Source of the DNA: Lamellibrachia columna
Taxonomy: Eukaryota > Annelida > Polychaeta > Sabellida > Siboglinidae
Reading direction: 5' to 3'
Length of the DNA: 64,000 nt
Assembly (NCBI GenBank): GCA_963662155.1
Contig: OY759263.1
Span: 44,662,002 to 44,726,001 of the forward strand
Position numbers and translations under genes: made by a program. The stretch's first letter is position 1. Every line of letters starts with the position of its first letter. The notes beneath the pieces were generated by a model that saw nothing but the letters and a program-made list of their open reading frames with translations, did not search any database and had not been told where the DNA came from. Below are positions 34,106 to 46,022 of this stretch, one piece after another.

Positions 34106-35262
34106 TAGTTTTGTCCATCATTTTTGTTAGTTTGTCCGCCATTTTGTTAGTTTGTCCACCGATTTGTTAGTTTTGTCTATCATTTTGTTAGTTTTTCCGC
34201 CATTTTGTTAGTTTTGTCCATAATTTTTGTTAGTTTGTCCGCCATTTTGTTAGTTTGTCTATAATTTTTGTTAGTTTGTCCGCTATTTTGTTAGTTTTGT
34301 CCATAATTTTTTTAGTTTGTCCGCAATTTTGTTAGTTTGTCCACCGATTTGTTAGTTTTGTCCATTATTTTGTTAGTTTGTCCATCATTTTTGTGAGTTG
34401 TCTGTTAATTTGTTAGTTTGTCCATCATTTTTGTTAGTTTGTCTGCCATTTTGTTAGTTTGTCCATCATTTTTGTGAGTTTGTCCGCCATTTTGTTAGTT
34501 TGTCCATCATTTTTGTTAGTTTGTCCGCAATTTTGTTAGTTTTGTCCATCATTTTTATTAGTTTGTCCGCCATTTTGTTAGTTTGTCCACCATTTTGTTA
34601 GTTTTGTCCATTATTTTGTTAGTTTGTCCGCCATTTTGTTAGTTTTGTCCATCATTTTTGTCAGTTTATCTGCCATTTTGTTAGTTTTGCCCATTATTTT
34701 ATTAGTTTTGCCCATTATTTTATTAGTTTGTCTGCCATATTGTTAGTTTTGTCCATCATTTTTGTTAGTTTGTCCGCAATTTTGTTAGTTTTATCCATCA
34801 TTTTGTTAGTTTGTCCACCATTTTGTTAGTTTTGTCCATTATTTTGTTAGTTTGTCTGCCATTTTGTTAGTTTTGTCCATCATTTTTGTTAGTTTGTCCG
34901 CCATTTTGTCCACCATTTTTGTTAGTTTGTCCACTGATTTGTTAGTTTTGTCCATTATTTTGTTAGTTTGTCCGCTATTTTGTTAGTTTTGTCCATAAAT
35001 TTTGTTAGTTTATCTGCCATTTTGTTAGTTTGTCTATCATTTTTGTTAGTTTGTCTGCCATTTTGTTAGTTCGTCCGTCATTTTTGTTAGTTTGTCCGCT
35101 ATTTTGTTAGTTTGTCCACCGTTTTGTCCATGATTTTGTTAGTTTGTCCGCCATTTTGTTAGTTTTGTCCATCATTTCTGTTAGTTTGTCTGCCATTTTA
35201 TTAGTTTGTCCACCGTTTTGCTAGTTTTGTCCATTATTTTGTTAGTTTGTCCGCCAACCAGT
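34106..35262 (+). repeat. Foldback central satellite (TTTGTTAGTTTGTCCGCCAT type)
   Basis: About 1.15 kb of alternating units of about 20 bp, TTGTTAGTTTGTCCGCCATT and TTGTTAGTTTTGTCCATCAT. No inverted counterpart was found, so this is the loop. Confidence 0.92.
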
Positions 35263-35399
35263 AGTGGCGGTTAGGGTTATACAACCGACAACAGGTTGGG
35301 GTTATACAACCGACAACAGGTTTGGGTTACACCTAGGGTTATACAACTGACAACAGGTTGGAGTTACACCTTTTTCCGTACCGCCGCCGCCACGGAGCA
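35263..35399 (+). repeat. Foldback central short repeats
   Basis: Three to four units of GGGTTATACAACCGACAACA (about 30-33 bp apart) between the loop satellite and the right minisatellite. Confidence 0.85.
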
Positions 35400-37234
35400 C
35401 GCAAACTTTCTACTTACACACTTCCATCTTGCAAATTTTCAACTTACAAACTTTCAACTTTCAAACTTTATGTTACAAACTTCCAACTAACAAATTTTCA
35501 TAAGACAAACTTTCAAAACATGAACTTCCAAACATAACTTTTCATACCACCAAGTTTCACATCACAAACTTCCAACGTTCAAACTTCAACGTTCAAACTT
35601 CCAAATTACAAACTTCATATTGCAAACTTTCAACTTACAAACCCAAATTTTCACATCACAAACTTCCAACTTACAAACTTCCAACTAACAAATTTTCATA
35701 ACACAAACTTCCAAATTTCAAACTTTCATAACATAAAGTTTTCATACCACCAAGTTTCACATCACAAACTTCCAACATACAAACTTCATATTGCAAACTT
35801 TCAACTTACAAACCCAAATTTTCAACTTACATACTTCCAACTCACAAACTTTCATAACATAAACTTTCAAAACATAAACTTTTCACATCACAAACTTCCA
35901 ACTAACAAATTTTCATCAGACAAACTTTCAAAACATGAACTTCCAAACATAAACTTTTTATACCACTAAGTTTCACATCACAAACTTCCAACTTTCAAAC
36001 TTCCAACGTTCAAACTTCAACGTTCAAACTTCCAACTTACAAACTTCATATTGCAAACTCTCAAATTACAAACCCAAATTTTCAACTTACATACTTCCAA
36101 CTTACACATTTTTATAGCATAAACTTTCAAAACAAACTTTTCACATCACAAACTTCCAACTTTCAAATTTTCATAACACAAACTTTCAAAACATGAACTT
36201 CCAAACAAAAACTTTTCATATCATAAACTTCCAAACAAGAACTTTTCACATCACAAACTTCCAACTTTCAAACTTCCAACTTTCAAAATTCATATTGCAA
36301 ACTTTCAACTTAAAAACCCAAATTTTCACATCACAAACTTCCAACTTACAAACTTTCATAATATAAACTTTCAAAACATAAACTTTTCACATCACAAACT
36401 TCCAACTTACAAATTTTCATAACACAAACTTTCAAAACATGAACTTCCAAACATAAACTTCCAACTTTCAAACTTCATATTACAAACTTTCAACTTACAC
36501 ACCCAAATTTTCACACCACAAACTTCCAACTTACAAGATTCAACTTACAAACTTCAAAATTGCAAAGTTTCATAACACAAACTTTCATATAATAAATGTT
36601 TATGTTACAAACTTACAAACTTTCTACTTATACACTTCCAACTAACAAATTTTCATAACACAAATTTTCAAAACATGAACTTCCAAACATAAACTTTTCA
36701 TACCACCAAGTTTCACATCACAAACTTCACACTTTCAAACTTCCAACTTACAAACTTCATATTGCAAACTTTCAACTTACAAACCCAAATTTTCAACTTA
36801 CATACTTCCAACTTACAAACACAAATTTTCAACTTACATACTTCCAACTTACAAACTTTCAAAACATAAACTTTCCACATCACAAACTTTCAACTAACAA
36901 ATTTTCATAACACAAACTTTCAAAACATAAACTTTTCATATCACCAAGTTTCACATCACAAACTTCCAACTTTCAAACTTCCAACTTACAAACTTCATAT
37001 TGTAAACTTTAAACTTACAAACCAAAATTTTCACATCACAAACTTCCAACTTACAAACTTTCATAACATAAACTTTCAAAACATAAACTTTTCACATCAG
37101 AAACTTCCAACTAACAAATTTTCATAACACAAACTTTCAAAACATAAACTTCCAAACAAGAACTTTTCATATCACCAAGTTTCACATCACAAACTTCCAA
37201 CTTACAAACTTCATATTGCAAACTTTCAACTTAC
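35400..37234 (-). repeat. Foldback right minisatellite
   Basis: Inverted complement of the left minisatellite (CTTCCAACTTACAAACTT type). Its first 60 bp pair with 33353-33409 rather than with the very end of the left array, so the arms have been rearranged by unit gains or losses. Confidence 0.9.
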
Positions 37235-38801
37235 AACGTTTGAACGTTCCAGAAAGCGGCGGTGTTTTTGTTGACCTTGACCTTTTGACCTCGCGGTGTT
37301 TATGGAAAATTCCATGACTTCGTTCGAACGTTCCAGAAAGCGACGGTGTTTTTTTGTTGACCTTGACCTTCGCGAAACGACATACGTCGAACAGTTCTCA
37401 ATATAATGCAATGATGCGATATGCGTCGTATAGCTTACATGCACGGCTACGTTTTTCCTGCTGCATGCACGAACTTTCGTCCGCTAGGTTTCAGTCTGCT
37501 AGCTGGGTGAAAAGGCGTGACTTCGTTCGAACGTTCCAGAAAGCGACGGTGTTTTTTGTTGACCTTGACATTTTGACTTCGCGGTGAAATAGGCAATATG
37601 TAGGTGTCGACGCGAAACGACATACGTCGAAAAGTTCTCAATATAATGCAATGATGCGATATGCGTCGTATAGCTTACATGCACGGCTACGTTTTTCCCG
37701 CTGCATGCACGAACTTTCGACCGCTAGGTTTCAGTCTGCTAGCAGGGTGAAAATGCGGGATCGTGTTTCTTTTCGTGAGCGTGGAAAATTCCATGACGTC
37801 GTTCGAACGTTCCAGAAAAGAAGACAAGAACTACATGAAACCGGTTACCCAAACACGTCTCAAAAAGCGCGCCATAATCGTCAGTATTAATCCGAACCGC
37901 CCCACTGTCATCACAACCGTTCTTACTGAATGTCCTTTTAGGGTTAGGGTCAGGGTTCGTATTAGGGTTCACTACAGACGACAGAATTAGGGTTACTAAC
38001 TCTAACCCTAACTGGCAATAAGTACAAAAGTTCGGTGACCTTTGACCTTTCATTAGGGTTACTAACCCTAACCCTAACCGACAATTATTCCTAGTTTTTT
38101 TCTGGAATTTTCCGTTAGGGTTACTAACCCTAACTCTAATTGGCAATTGTATTCACACTTGATGAAGTGACGTCATAGGACTCTCGACCAATCTGAACCT
38201 GTAGCGTCCCTGGCGATCGTATCATCGCAAAACAGTGCCCCAAAATCTCCTTATTTTAGATAATAGGGGAGGAGCTGTGACGTCATAAGTGACGTGACTG
38301 CTCTCGACCCATCAGAACCGTCGACACAATTGACCTTGACCCGTAGCAGCGCCCTCTGGTGATCGTATCATCGCAAAACGACATGGCAGCAAAACAAGAT
38401 GGCAGTCTCCATAGAGAGGTCACGTGATATGTAAATGAGGAACTGTAACGTCGTATGTCACGTGACTGCTCTCGACCCATCAGAACCGTCGACACAATTG
38501 ATCCGTAGCGCCCTCTGGCGACGGTTTCACCACAAAATGGTGCAATTTTTTGCTAATTTATGCAAATGAGCTGTGACGTCATAGGTCACGTGATGGCTCT
38601 CGACCAATCAGAACCGTCGACAATTGACCCGTAGCGCCCCCTGGTGGTGAAACTGCTCTCGACCAATAAGAAAGAGCCCCACATTTGAGCGATAATAGGG
38701 GATTTTCACGTGGCGCCCCGGTAGTGAAATGCTCTCGACCAATCAGAATGAAGCAAATCTGCCCCACATTTTTAAGCCTTCAATAACACCAACATACTAC
38801 T
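37235..38801 (-). repeat. Foldback right outer arm
   Basis: Mirror of 30760-32265, with TGACGTCA at about 38170, 38278 and 38573, an octamer-like ATGCAAAT at about 38560 that I did not find in the left arm, the TTAGGG hairpins at 37940-38135 and the CCAAT-type CTCTCGACCAATCAGAA repeats. Confidence 0.88.
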
Positions 38802-39059
38802 CATGTGTATCATCTACGTGCCCGCATACTGGAAGAGAATGTCGGCATGACATTACAGCTACCTTCAGGTGTCGGTGTTGTTCCACCTATGGAAGGTGTT
38901 AAACTGGCACCATCGCCTGTAGTGAAATCACCATCACGTGAGACGGTGATTACGTCTTGTACTTCACCGAAAGTACCTACACAAACAGAGCGAGAGATGA
39001 CACCTGAACTACGCAGGTCCGCACGAGTGTCTAAACCTCCGATCCGATTAGATTTATAA
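38802..39059 (+). pseudogene. Gypsy pol C-terminal tail, right of the insert
   Basis: The frame continues from the duplicated CATGTG (38802) with YHLRARILEENV and ends RRSARVSKPPIRLDL before a TAA, a common ending of Gypsy polyproteins. It is in the same codon phase as the integrase frame at 30754, so it is the severed end of pol. A purine tract GGAGGAA (39115-39121) before the 3' LTR is a likely polypurine tract. Confidence 0.88.
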
Positions 39060-39121
39060 ACCACTTGTGACTGTTGGTTTTATGGGTAATATTGCAATTG
39101 TAGACGCTACGCATGGAGGAA

Positions 39122-39321
39122 TGTGGTGTATTTCGGATACAAAGTCTCGATCTGCGTTTTCAGTTACCCGTGTTTTGATACCGGAGACCCCGGGCGTTTT
39201 ATGTTGCTTGTATCCGTGGCGTGGTGCAGCCATGTTGCGTTAATAAAGTTTCTGTCAATTGCGATATCGTTAGTTATTGTCAATTGCGAAAACGTGAATT
39301 ATTGTCAATGGCGACATAATA
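39122..39321 (+). repeat. Gypsy 3' LTR
   Basis: Same start (TGTGGTGTATTT) and end as the 5' LTR, with about six substitutions and one fewer T in the CGTTTTATG run. Confidence 0.92.
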
Positions 39322-39326
39322 ATTAT

Positions 39327-41130
39327 CAATGTCATCATGTAATGACTTACAATTATCACACACAAATTTTACAAAAATCACAATTAAAGTCATGTCATAA
39401 TTAAAATAATGGGGTATTTACTATCACATTCGTCATGTAATAACTAACAATTACCACAAGAATGTGAGATGCAAAATAAGTCAGAAACTTGAATACATTA
39501 ATACATTTAGCGTTTACTCTTATCACACAAACGTTTATCGTGCAAACAATCACAAAATTAATTACATTAAGTGTTTACAGCCCACACTCTTTCATAATAA
39601 TTAAAGTCATGGGGCATTTGCTCTCAATGCCATCATGTAGTGATTTGCAATTATCACCAAACAAATCACAAAATCGAATACAATACGTGTTTACTCTAAG
39701 CCATATGCTGCGTGAAACAATGCAAACGCTGCATCGTTATTGGCAGCCACTGCAAGTTTCGCCGGCAGCTGGGAATCCCCAACAGGGACAAACGACTTCC
39801 ATTGTGCACTAATTCTGTGACATTTGTAACGAAGGTAATGTAGCCAGGGTTGGGGGGGGGCAGATTTCCAAGGGGGAGATACACTGCCACAACAGTCACT
39901 GATTGTCCACTGCTTCAAATGAGCTGTCTGGCGACCGTCGGTGGAATTGCTGTTAACCCCCCCCCCCAGCGGCACAACCGTAGCAACAGATTGGCCTCGC
40001 ACATAAGAGAGCTTGGAATCAAAGTGCACTTTCCATTGTGACGAATATGAGTGATTACCCGGAGTCATGATACGATTTGCTGAATTAACTTAAATATCCA
40101 AACTGTATATCCATTCAACGCTATCTACATGCAATGCTTTATAATTTCAATCGTGAGCACATCAACGCATAATCTTTTGTTTGTTATTATGTAGGATGTA
40201 TTTATGAAGTTTATTTCCACATAAATACACAAACCTGATACACATATTGAAATGGTCCAGAAAGAAACACCTTCCCAAAATAGGCTCATAAACGACAATC
40301 AGTTGTTTAGTGTTATGTATTATTATATTTAGGAAGTTGTTAAGGAAATATATACAAACCTGGAACAAACGTTACCTGATTCGTGAACATTAGTGAATCT
40401 GGTGTTACATTTTCAGTTGTTCTTTGACCAACAGTAGTGTGCACTACATGTCTTTACATGGCCACAGGACGATTTAATTTTTCACACGTGGGATATACTT
40501 GATTCTTTTCAATATTTACATATTATTGTCTTCACAATGGCAAAGTCCAATGCTCAGAGAATTATACACGCGACAGTGCTTTGTTGAGTGATAATAAAAC
40601 GTGTTCTAAATGAGAAAAGCTCAACTCATCTGTCAATGCCCTTTCACCTATGTTACTTTCATAGTGTCTTGCTTGAGTGAGGTGACAGTTGGCAGGTGAG
40701 GTGACAGCGATCATTTTCGAAGATAAAGCAAAATGTGTTGTATGTCACTTATGTGGTTATTGCACTGATGCGCACAAATATCTTAATGTTATTTTATGTT
40801 GAAGAAAATGGTTTAATGATATTACCGGCTAATGATAATTTCTATCAATACTTACTAAGTGGACGCACAGTTCTGAGTCTGTTTGGGTCGTCTCTTGACC
40901 ACCATAAGCGGGCTCTGGTGATGGACACGCTTGTTTTCTATTTCTTCTTGACTTGAAACAACCAAACCACATCAACATGAAATTATATAATAAGTGCAAT
41001 TATTAATATTGTGTACGTTCCGATTTGAAATAATTTTATTATTTATAATACTTCAACTCATGCTGGTCTGTGTTCTCAGTAGCGATGATATGACATTTAC
41101 TGTCTCAAATCTACAAAGGGCCACCAGCAG
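39327..41130. other. No confident gene; diverged tandem repeats at the left edge
   Basis: At 39327-39690 phrases such as GTCATCATGTAATGA, ACAATTATCAC and TTAAAGTCATGGGG recur at irregular spacing (about 140-240 bp). A G-run (39850) and a C-run (39957) of nine or more bases follow. A 125-codon minus-strand frame (40068-39691) resembles nothing I know. The rest is AT-rich. Confidence 0.45.
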
Positions 41131-41136
41131 CTGACA

Positions 41137-41182
41137 TATCAATCAATCAGTCAATTAATCAATCAGTCGATCAATCAATCAA
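41137..41182. repeat. (AATC)n microsatellite
   Basis: Interrupted AATC/AGTC tetranucleotide units just beyond the 3' end of the minus-strand LINE. Such a tract may be that LINE's own simple-repeat tail. Confidence 0.8.
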
Positions 41183-41184
41183 TT

Positions 41185-44100
41185 CCGTAACCCGGAGTGT
41201 CGTTGAGGCACAACCGATAACCTCGCAACCAGCTTTCTCCACCTCTGTCTATCTGCAGCCCTGGCAGTCCAGGCTTGTCCACTCTCTGATGTTGTTCTCT
41301 CACTTCTCCCTCTGTCTTCCTCTTCTACTTGCTCCCATAACGGTGCCTTGCAGGATGGTCCTTGTCAGGCCGGATGTTACTGAGACGTGTCCATACCATT
41401 CAGCTTCCTTCTCTTTATCGCGGTCATGATATCTACGTAGGACTCGATGGCTTGTTGGATTATGTTGCGGAGGTCTTCTTTAGTTACATGGTCCTTGTAT
41501 GAGATGCAAAGGATATTTCGATAACACCTCATTTCCATGGTTTATACTCTTCTTTGTAGTTCGGCTGTAAGAGTCCATGTCTCGCATGCGCATAAAATAT
41601 TGACATGGCAAGTAATAACATCAGTCTGATTTTGGATCGAAGGGTGATGTTGTTATCTTTCCATATTGGTTTCAGTCTTGTCAGCGTTGCTGTTCTCTGG
41701 ACAATCCTTGAAATGACAACTGAACCCAGGTACTTGAAGTTGGACACTGTTTCTAATCTGTGTCCATTCACATTGATCTTCTTGTTAATGCCATTGATCT
41801 ATGCCATTGCTCCTGTTCATCCCCTGCTAAGCCATCGATATCATCTGCAAAGCGTAATCTTTTTACTTTCCTTCCTCCGATGCTGACTGTTCCTACGTGA
41901 TCTTCGATGGCGTCGATCATGATTCTCTCCAAAAATATGTTAAATACAGTGGGTGAGAGAAGACGGACTCCAATGGTGGGGCGAAACCATTCCCCCTAGT
42001 TAATGAGGACTGCGCTGGTGGCCTTTTCATAAATAAGGGTGGCTCTCACGATAGCGACCTCTTGGTCTTAGTGAAAGTCTCCCTGGTCAATACAACAACG
42101 TCGGGTCAACTACTTTTCTTAACTAAAAACGTAAATATCTATTATACGTATTTGTATTACTTAGTAATTTTCATTCCAAAAAAACATCACGAATGCTTAG
42201 ATGTTGATATATGTATAATATGTCTCTTTGTGTAATTTACGATATGTTAATTATTTCGTTATTGACTATTTGTATATAAATATACGTATTGACCAACTAA
42301 AACTTACGCTCATTCATTCAACCATAGAGATGTTCTATGACTCGAACAAGGTTGACACCAATGTTGTATTTCCTCATGGTTGCCCATAAGGCTGCATGCC
42401 ACACTTTGTCAAATGCCTTCTTCAAGTCAATAAAGACACAGTAGAGATCTTGTTGGTTTTGCAAGTACTTTTCACAGGGAATTCTAAGGTTGATAATTAG
42501 CTCTCTAGTACCGTGTCCTGCTCGGAAGCCGGCCTGTTCTTCAGCGATGATGTTCTCCGCGTGTGGCTTGAGCCTGTTAAGGATGACCTTCAACATGACG
42601 GCTTGGGTGGCTGATGAGTCTGACTGCCCAGTAGTTTTGACACAATTGTAAGTTGCCTTTTTTTTGGAAGTATGACTACCATTGAGTGGGTCCATGGAGT
42701 AAACTAATCTCGTGTCTGCCACATCTTATTGCAGATTGCTGTGAGGATGTTAGTCACAGTTACAGCTTCTCCACCAGTTATTAATTCAGCTGGTAAATTG
42801 TCAACTCCAGCTGATTTCCATTTCTTCAAGGATTTACCTGCAGCCTCCACAGCAGCCTCCACTATCTCCTTCGGTGTTCATGGGGAAATCCAGTACCACC
42901 CCATTTCCTTTGGTCTGGCTGTTGCATAACTCGGCGCAGTACTCTGTCCATCGATTGACAATACATCTTTCTCCTTTGCGCATTTTCCTGACTTTTCTTG
43001 GATGGTGTTTATTCTTCATTTCTTCTCCCTCGTCAGATCTTTTACTACTTGGAATGCTCTTTTGCTATTGTTCTTGTTCATGGTGTCTTCTATTTCTCAG
43101 CACTACTATCCCACCCATTTTTTTTGGTTTCTTTCATGTATTTTCTGATTTCCTTGTTGATGTCCATGTATTTGTCAGCTCCTCCAGGGCTGTTCTTTCC
43201 ATTTTTCAATACTCTTCTTTTGTCAGACATGTTAAGTAGTTCGGTGGTGACCCAGGGTTTCTTCTTATGACGGTGTTTGCCGACGATCAAACAGGCTGTA
43301 TCAGTCACTGTATTGTTGAAGTTGTTGGTCAATGTCTCTGTCGGTATTTTTTCTTCTAGGATGGTAAGAGGTGCACATTGCTAGGAATGTTTCTGTAAGT
43401 TTAGGGTCTTTCAGCTTATCAAGGTCGAACTACATCCTTTTTTGCTTTGGTTTGATCTTTTGTCAGACAGAGACGTGAGTTCGTCATCACCAAATCACGA
43501 TCACTTCCTGTGTCTTCACCTGGAAAGCTCCGAGTCTTTGCAGTATTTATGCCCGAATCGCTGTTTCAGCAAAATGTAATCGATCTGATTGTGATGCTGA
43601 CCATTCGGAGAGTACCACGTCCATCTCCTGGATCCTTTGTGGGGAACATGTGTATTGGCCAGACCTAATGTGTAAGTAGCAAACTCCAGGAGCCAAGGCC
43701 TCTTTCGTTGGTAGTTGCATTGCAGAAAGGCACGCATATGTCTTGCCAGTTCTCTTATGTATTCTTGCCAAACTTTGCATTCCAATCTCCCTGCACAATT
43801 AAGATATCCTTCTTGGGAGCCTGATCGATGATTCTCCGCAGTTGGCTGTAGAAATCTTCTATTTGGTCATCGCTGTAGCCAGTCGTTGGGGCGTAAACGT
43901 GTATTACTGTGATGTTGAATGGGTCTGCCCTTGGGCGGGTGAAAATGAGTCTACTGGAGATTGGACGACAACCCACGACTGATTTCATGATGTCCTTGTG
44001 AACAAGAAAACCAACGCCGTATTCATGCATGTTCCCTTCACCATTGTAGTACAGCTTGTGTCCCTCTTCGGTTGTTGTTTCGCCGAAGTTATTCCATCGT

Positions 44101-44190
44101 AATTCGCAGAGTCCAAGGAAGTTCCAGCGAGCGGTACCTATCCATCTCATAATATTTATGTGAGTTGTTTTAGTATCCCTGCTGGTCTTT
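41185..44190 (-). pseudogene. RTE-like LINE, nearly full ORF2 length but broken
   Basis: Minus-strand pieces in order: endonuclease (NFLGLCELRWNNFGE, HVYAPTTGYSDDQIEDFYSQ, the catalytic VQGDWNAKFG; 44150-43755), its end (SRRWTWYSPNG, NQIDYILLKQRFG; 43660-43545), RT (EEQAGFRAGHGTRELIINLR, VFIDLKKAFDKVWHAAL; 42560-42370) and the C-terminal KYLGSVVISRI, TRLKPIWKDNNI block (41730-41640) followed by the end near 41190. Frames shift repeatedly, and AT-rich DNA at 42110-42320 seems to be inserted in the RT. RTE elements have one main ORF and integrate by target-primed reverse transcription. Confidence 0.85.
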
Positions 44191-44239
44191 AAAGTAATAA
44201 ATGAAAAGAACACTGCGAATATACAAAATGTTAACATTT

Positions 44240-45037
44240 ATCAAAGGAATATTTACGTGGTAATTTATATAAGGGGTTTACACAACTGGTTTGACAGTTG
44301 TTTATCTCTAGTCGCCTGCAACAATCTACTGCTACAGTTGGCTGGCTCCAATGAAAGAGGCACAATTATCATGATATGTCAAGCAAGCCGGCGTGCCTTG
44401 ATAACATCTTCAAATCGTTCTGCTTAGACACAACCAAATGACTCATGGACGCCCGTCCACACGCATGCATCCACACATACACATGCGCACACCAAGCCCG
44501 AAGTCCACTAGGGCCAAATCGCTATGATCTAAGAGTGAGTTTGTAGCCAAATTAAATTACCACTATATGTGAATATCCAACTTATCTCAAATTAATATTA
44601 TTCAATTTGCTGCGTGACAGTACTGTCGTAGTTCTTAGTACAGGAAACAATTTAATATTGTATAAATAATCACATTTATGACATGTTTGGATAATTGCAT
44701 AAAATAACACTGCGTGTTTAATTATCTAGAATCATATTGTTGGTTAATTGTAAACAACCATGGATAGTTAATACAATGGGAGAGGGCAACAACCTCGCTC
44801 ATAACTAGAACAATGTCACCCCAGTGTCAAAACAAGTCTAATGAGACACGAAAACACCCTTCATTACAAAGTGATTTTCAGAATCAAATGAAAATTAACA
44901 AGACAAGGCAAATGTACAGCTACCCATTATGATCCACTAACAATCAATCAACTAACAACCTGTCAACTAAGTTATTATTATGTGAATAGAGACAACACAT
45001 GGTTAAATAAACTTACCCTATAGTACAGCCCATCTAC
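44240..45037. other. No gene seen
   Basis: AT-rich, with a CA-rich patch near 44460-44500. No coding frame or recognised repeat. Confidence 0.5.
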
Positions 45038-45604
45038 GTTTCTAACAAAGGGCTTCTCTGTAGTACTGCACTGGTTTAATCTTAATTACTCTGGCATTTG
45101 CTCAACAAGTGCCCATACCGAATAATACACTACATTTTTAGAGTTATGTATCTTACTAATATTTAAATAGTTGACGACATAAGTCGATCTACTCACATTT
45201 TGGGAAACTGCTATGTTAATGCGCATACGCCGCCAAGTAACACGAAAGACTCTCTGCCAACGACCAATTCATGGTGAAATGACAGCGTTACATACGTCAG
45301 CACGGTTGCATAGTAACACGTGCCCGTTTCTAACAAAGGGCTTCTCTCTAGTACTGCACTGGTTTAATCTTAATTACTCTGACATTTGCTCAACAAGTGC
45401 CCATACTGAATAATACACTACATTTTTAGAGTCATGTATCTTACTAATGTTTAAATAGTTGATGACATAAGTCGATCTACTCACATTTTGGGAAACTGCT
45501 TTGTTAATACGCATACGCCGCCAAGTAAAACGAAAGACTTTCTGCCAATGACCAATTCATGGTGAAATGACAGCGTTACATACGTCAGCACGGTCGCATA
45601 GCAG
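45038..45604. repeat. Tandem duplication, 288-bp period
   Basis: GTTTCTAACAAAGGGCTTCT starts both copies (45038 and 45326). They run in parallel to CATACGTCAGCACGG, with few differences. A third short copy was not seen. Confidence 0.92.
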
Positions 45605-45839
45605 GCTGTAAACAAAAATAAACACCGGATGTCACGTGGTCAATCATGCTGCCAGATCAGTTTACCTGAACGTTTGGCACCTGGTTCAGTCATGCTCTGT
45701 AAGCATATAGTTCCAGTCACCACGCTAACACGCCAATACCGGCGGGTATACAGAGTGACCCATTGGAGCAACAGCAATGACCCATTAATGATATGCGGGA
45801 TAATCTTGGAGCAGCAGTGATTTACTTATTTAGGTTTAC

Positions 45840-46020
45840 TTAGGTTCTTCCTGACCGTTGGCGGTGGCCTCGGTGGTAATACGTTCATCTTTTCATTGGA
45901 ATGCTCTACGACTTTCTGGCAAGGCGGCTTTGTAGTTGTAGATAAATTCCCCAGTACTCCAATGTCTATCTAGACGGTTTTTAAAAGAGTTGACACTTGG
46001 GGCAGTTACAATTTGATTTG
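45840..46020 (-). pseudogene. C-terminal scrap of a second CR1-like LINE
   Basis: The minus strand reads APSVNSFKNRLDRHW then YNYKAALPESRRAFQ, comparable to the extreme C-terminus of the intact LINE's ORF2 (ASSVNMFKNKVDTYLRRAG). It is a different subfamily. Only about 180 bp remain. Confidence 0.55.
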
Positions 46021-46022
46021 AT

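Larger units (their letters stand above)
30760..38801. mobile_element. 8042-bp foldback element with satellite arms and loop
   Basis: Begins AGTAGTATGTTGGTG and ends with its inverse complement CCAACATACTACT. CATGTG is duplicated on both sides (30754-30759; 38802-38807). Left outer arm 30760-32265 is the inverted complement of right outer arm 37235-38801 with scattered differences. Inside, minisatellite arms (32266-34105 and 35400-37234) are also inverted copies. The middle (34106-35399) is a different satellite plus a 30-bp repeat. No transposase or other long frame is present, so it must have moved with help. The structure recalls foldback-type elements (Drosophila FB/Galileo, sea urchin TU), but I cannot assign a superfamily; 6-bp duplications are known for Dada and IS3EU among others. 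Confidence 0.9.
26896..39321 (+). mobile_element. Gypsy-type LTR retrotransposon, interrupted by a foldback element
   Basis: Paired direct repeats of about 200 bp (26896-27096 and 39122-39321) bound gag, protease, RT, RNase H and integrase pieces in Gypsy (Ty3) order. A 5-bp ATTAT flanks both ends (26891-26895; 39322-39326), consistent with a target duplication but weak because it is AT-only. The two LTRs differ at about six bases and one indel, so the insertion is moderately recent. Without the foldback insert (30760-38801) the element is about 4.4 kb. Frameshifts and stops in gag, between gag and protease, in RT, at RNase H and before integrase make this copy defective. No env-like frame is present. 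Confidence 0.93.

Noticed and set aside
32057..37687. Open frames of 60-140 codons in the foldback arms and satellites
   Set aside because: They follow the repeat period, appear mirrored on both arms and have repeat-driven composition. No conserved protein is visible.
31332..38135. TTAGGG tracts as evidence of a chromosome end or telomere fusion
   Set aside because: They lie inside mirrored arms of an inserted element with flanking Gypsy sequence on both sides, so they are internal parts of a mobile element.
39691..40068. 125-codon minus-strand frame
   Set aside because: No recognised domain, no splice context, and it contains homopolymer-derived Gly and Pro runs.
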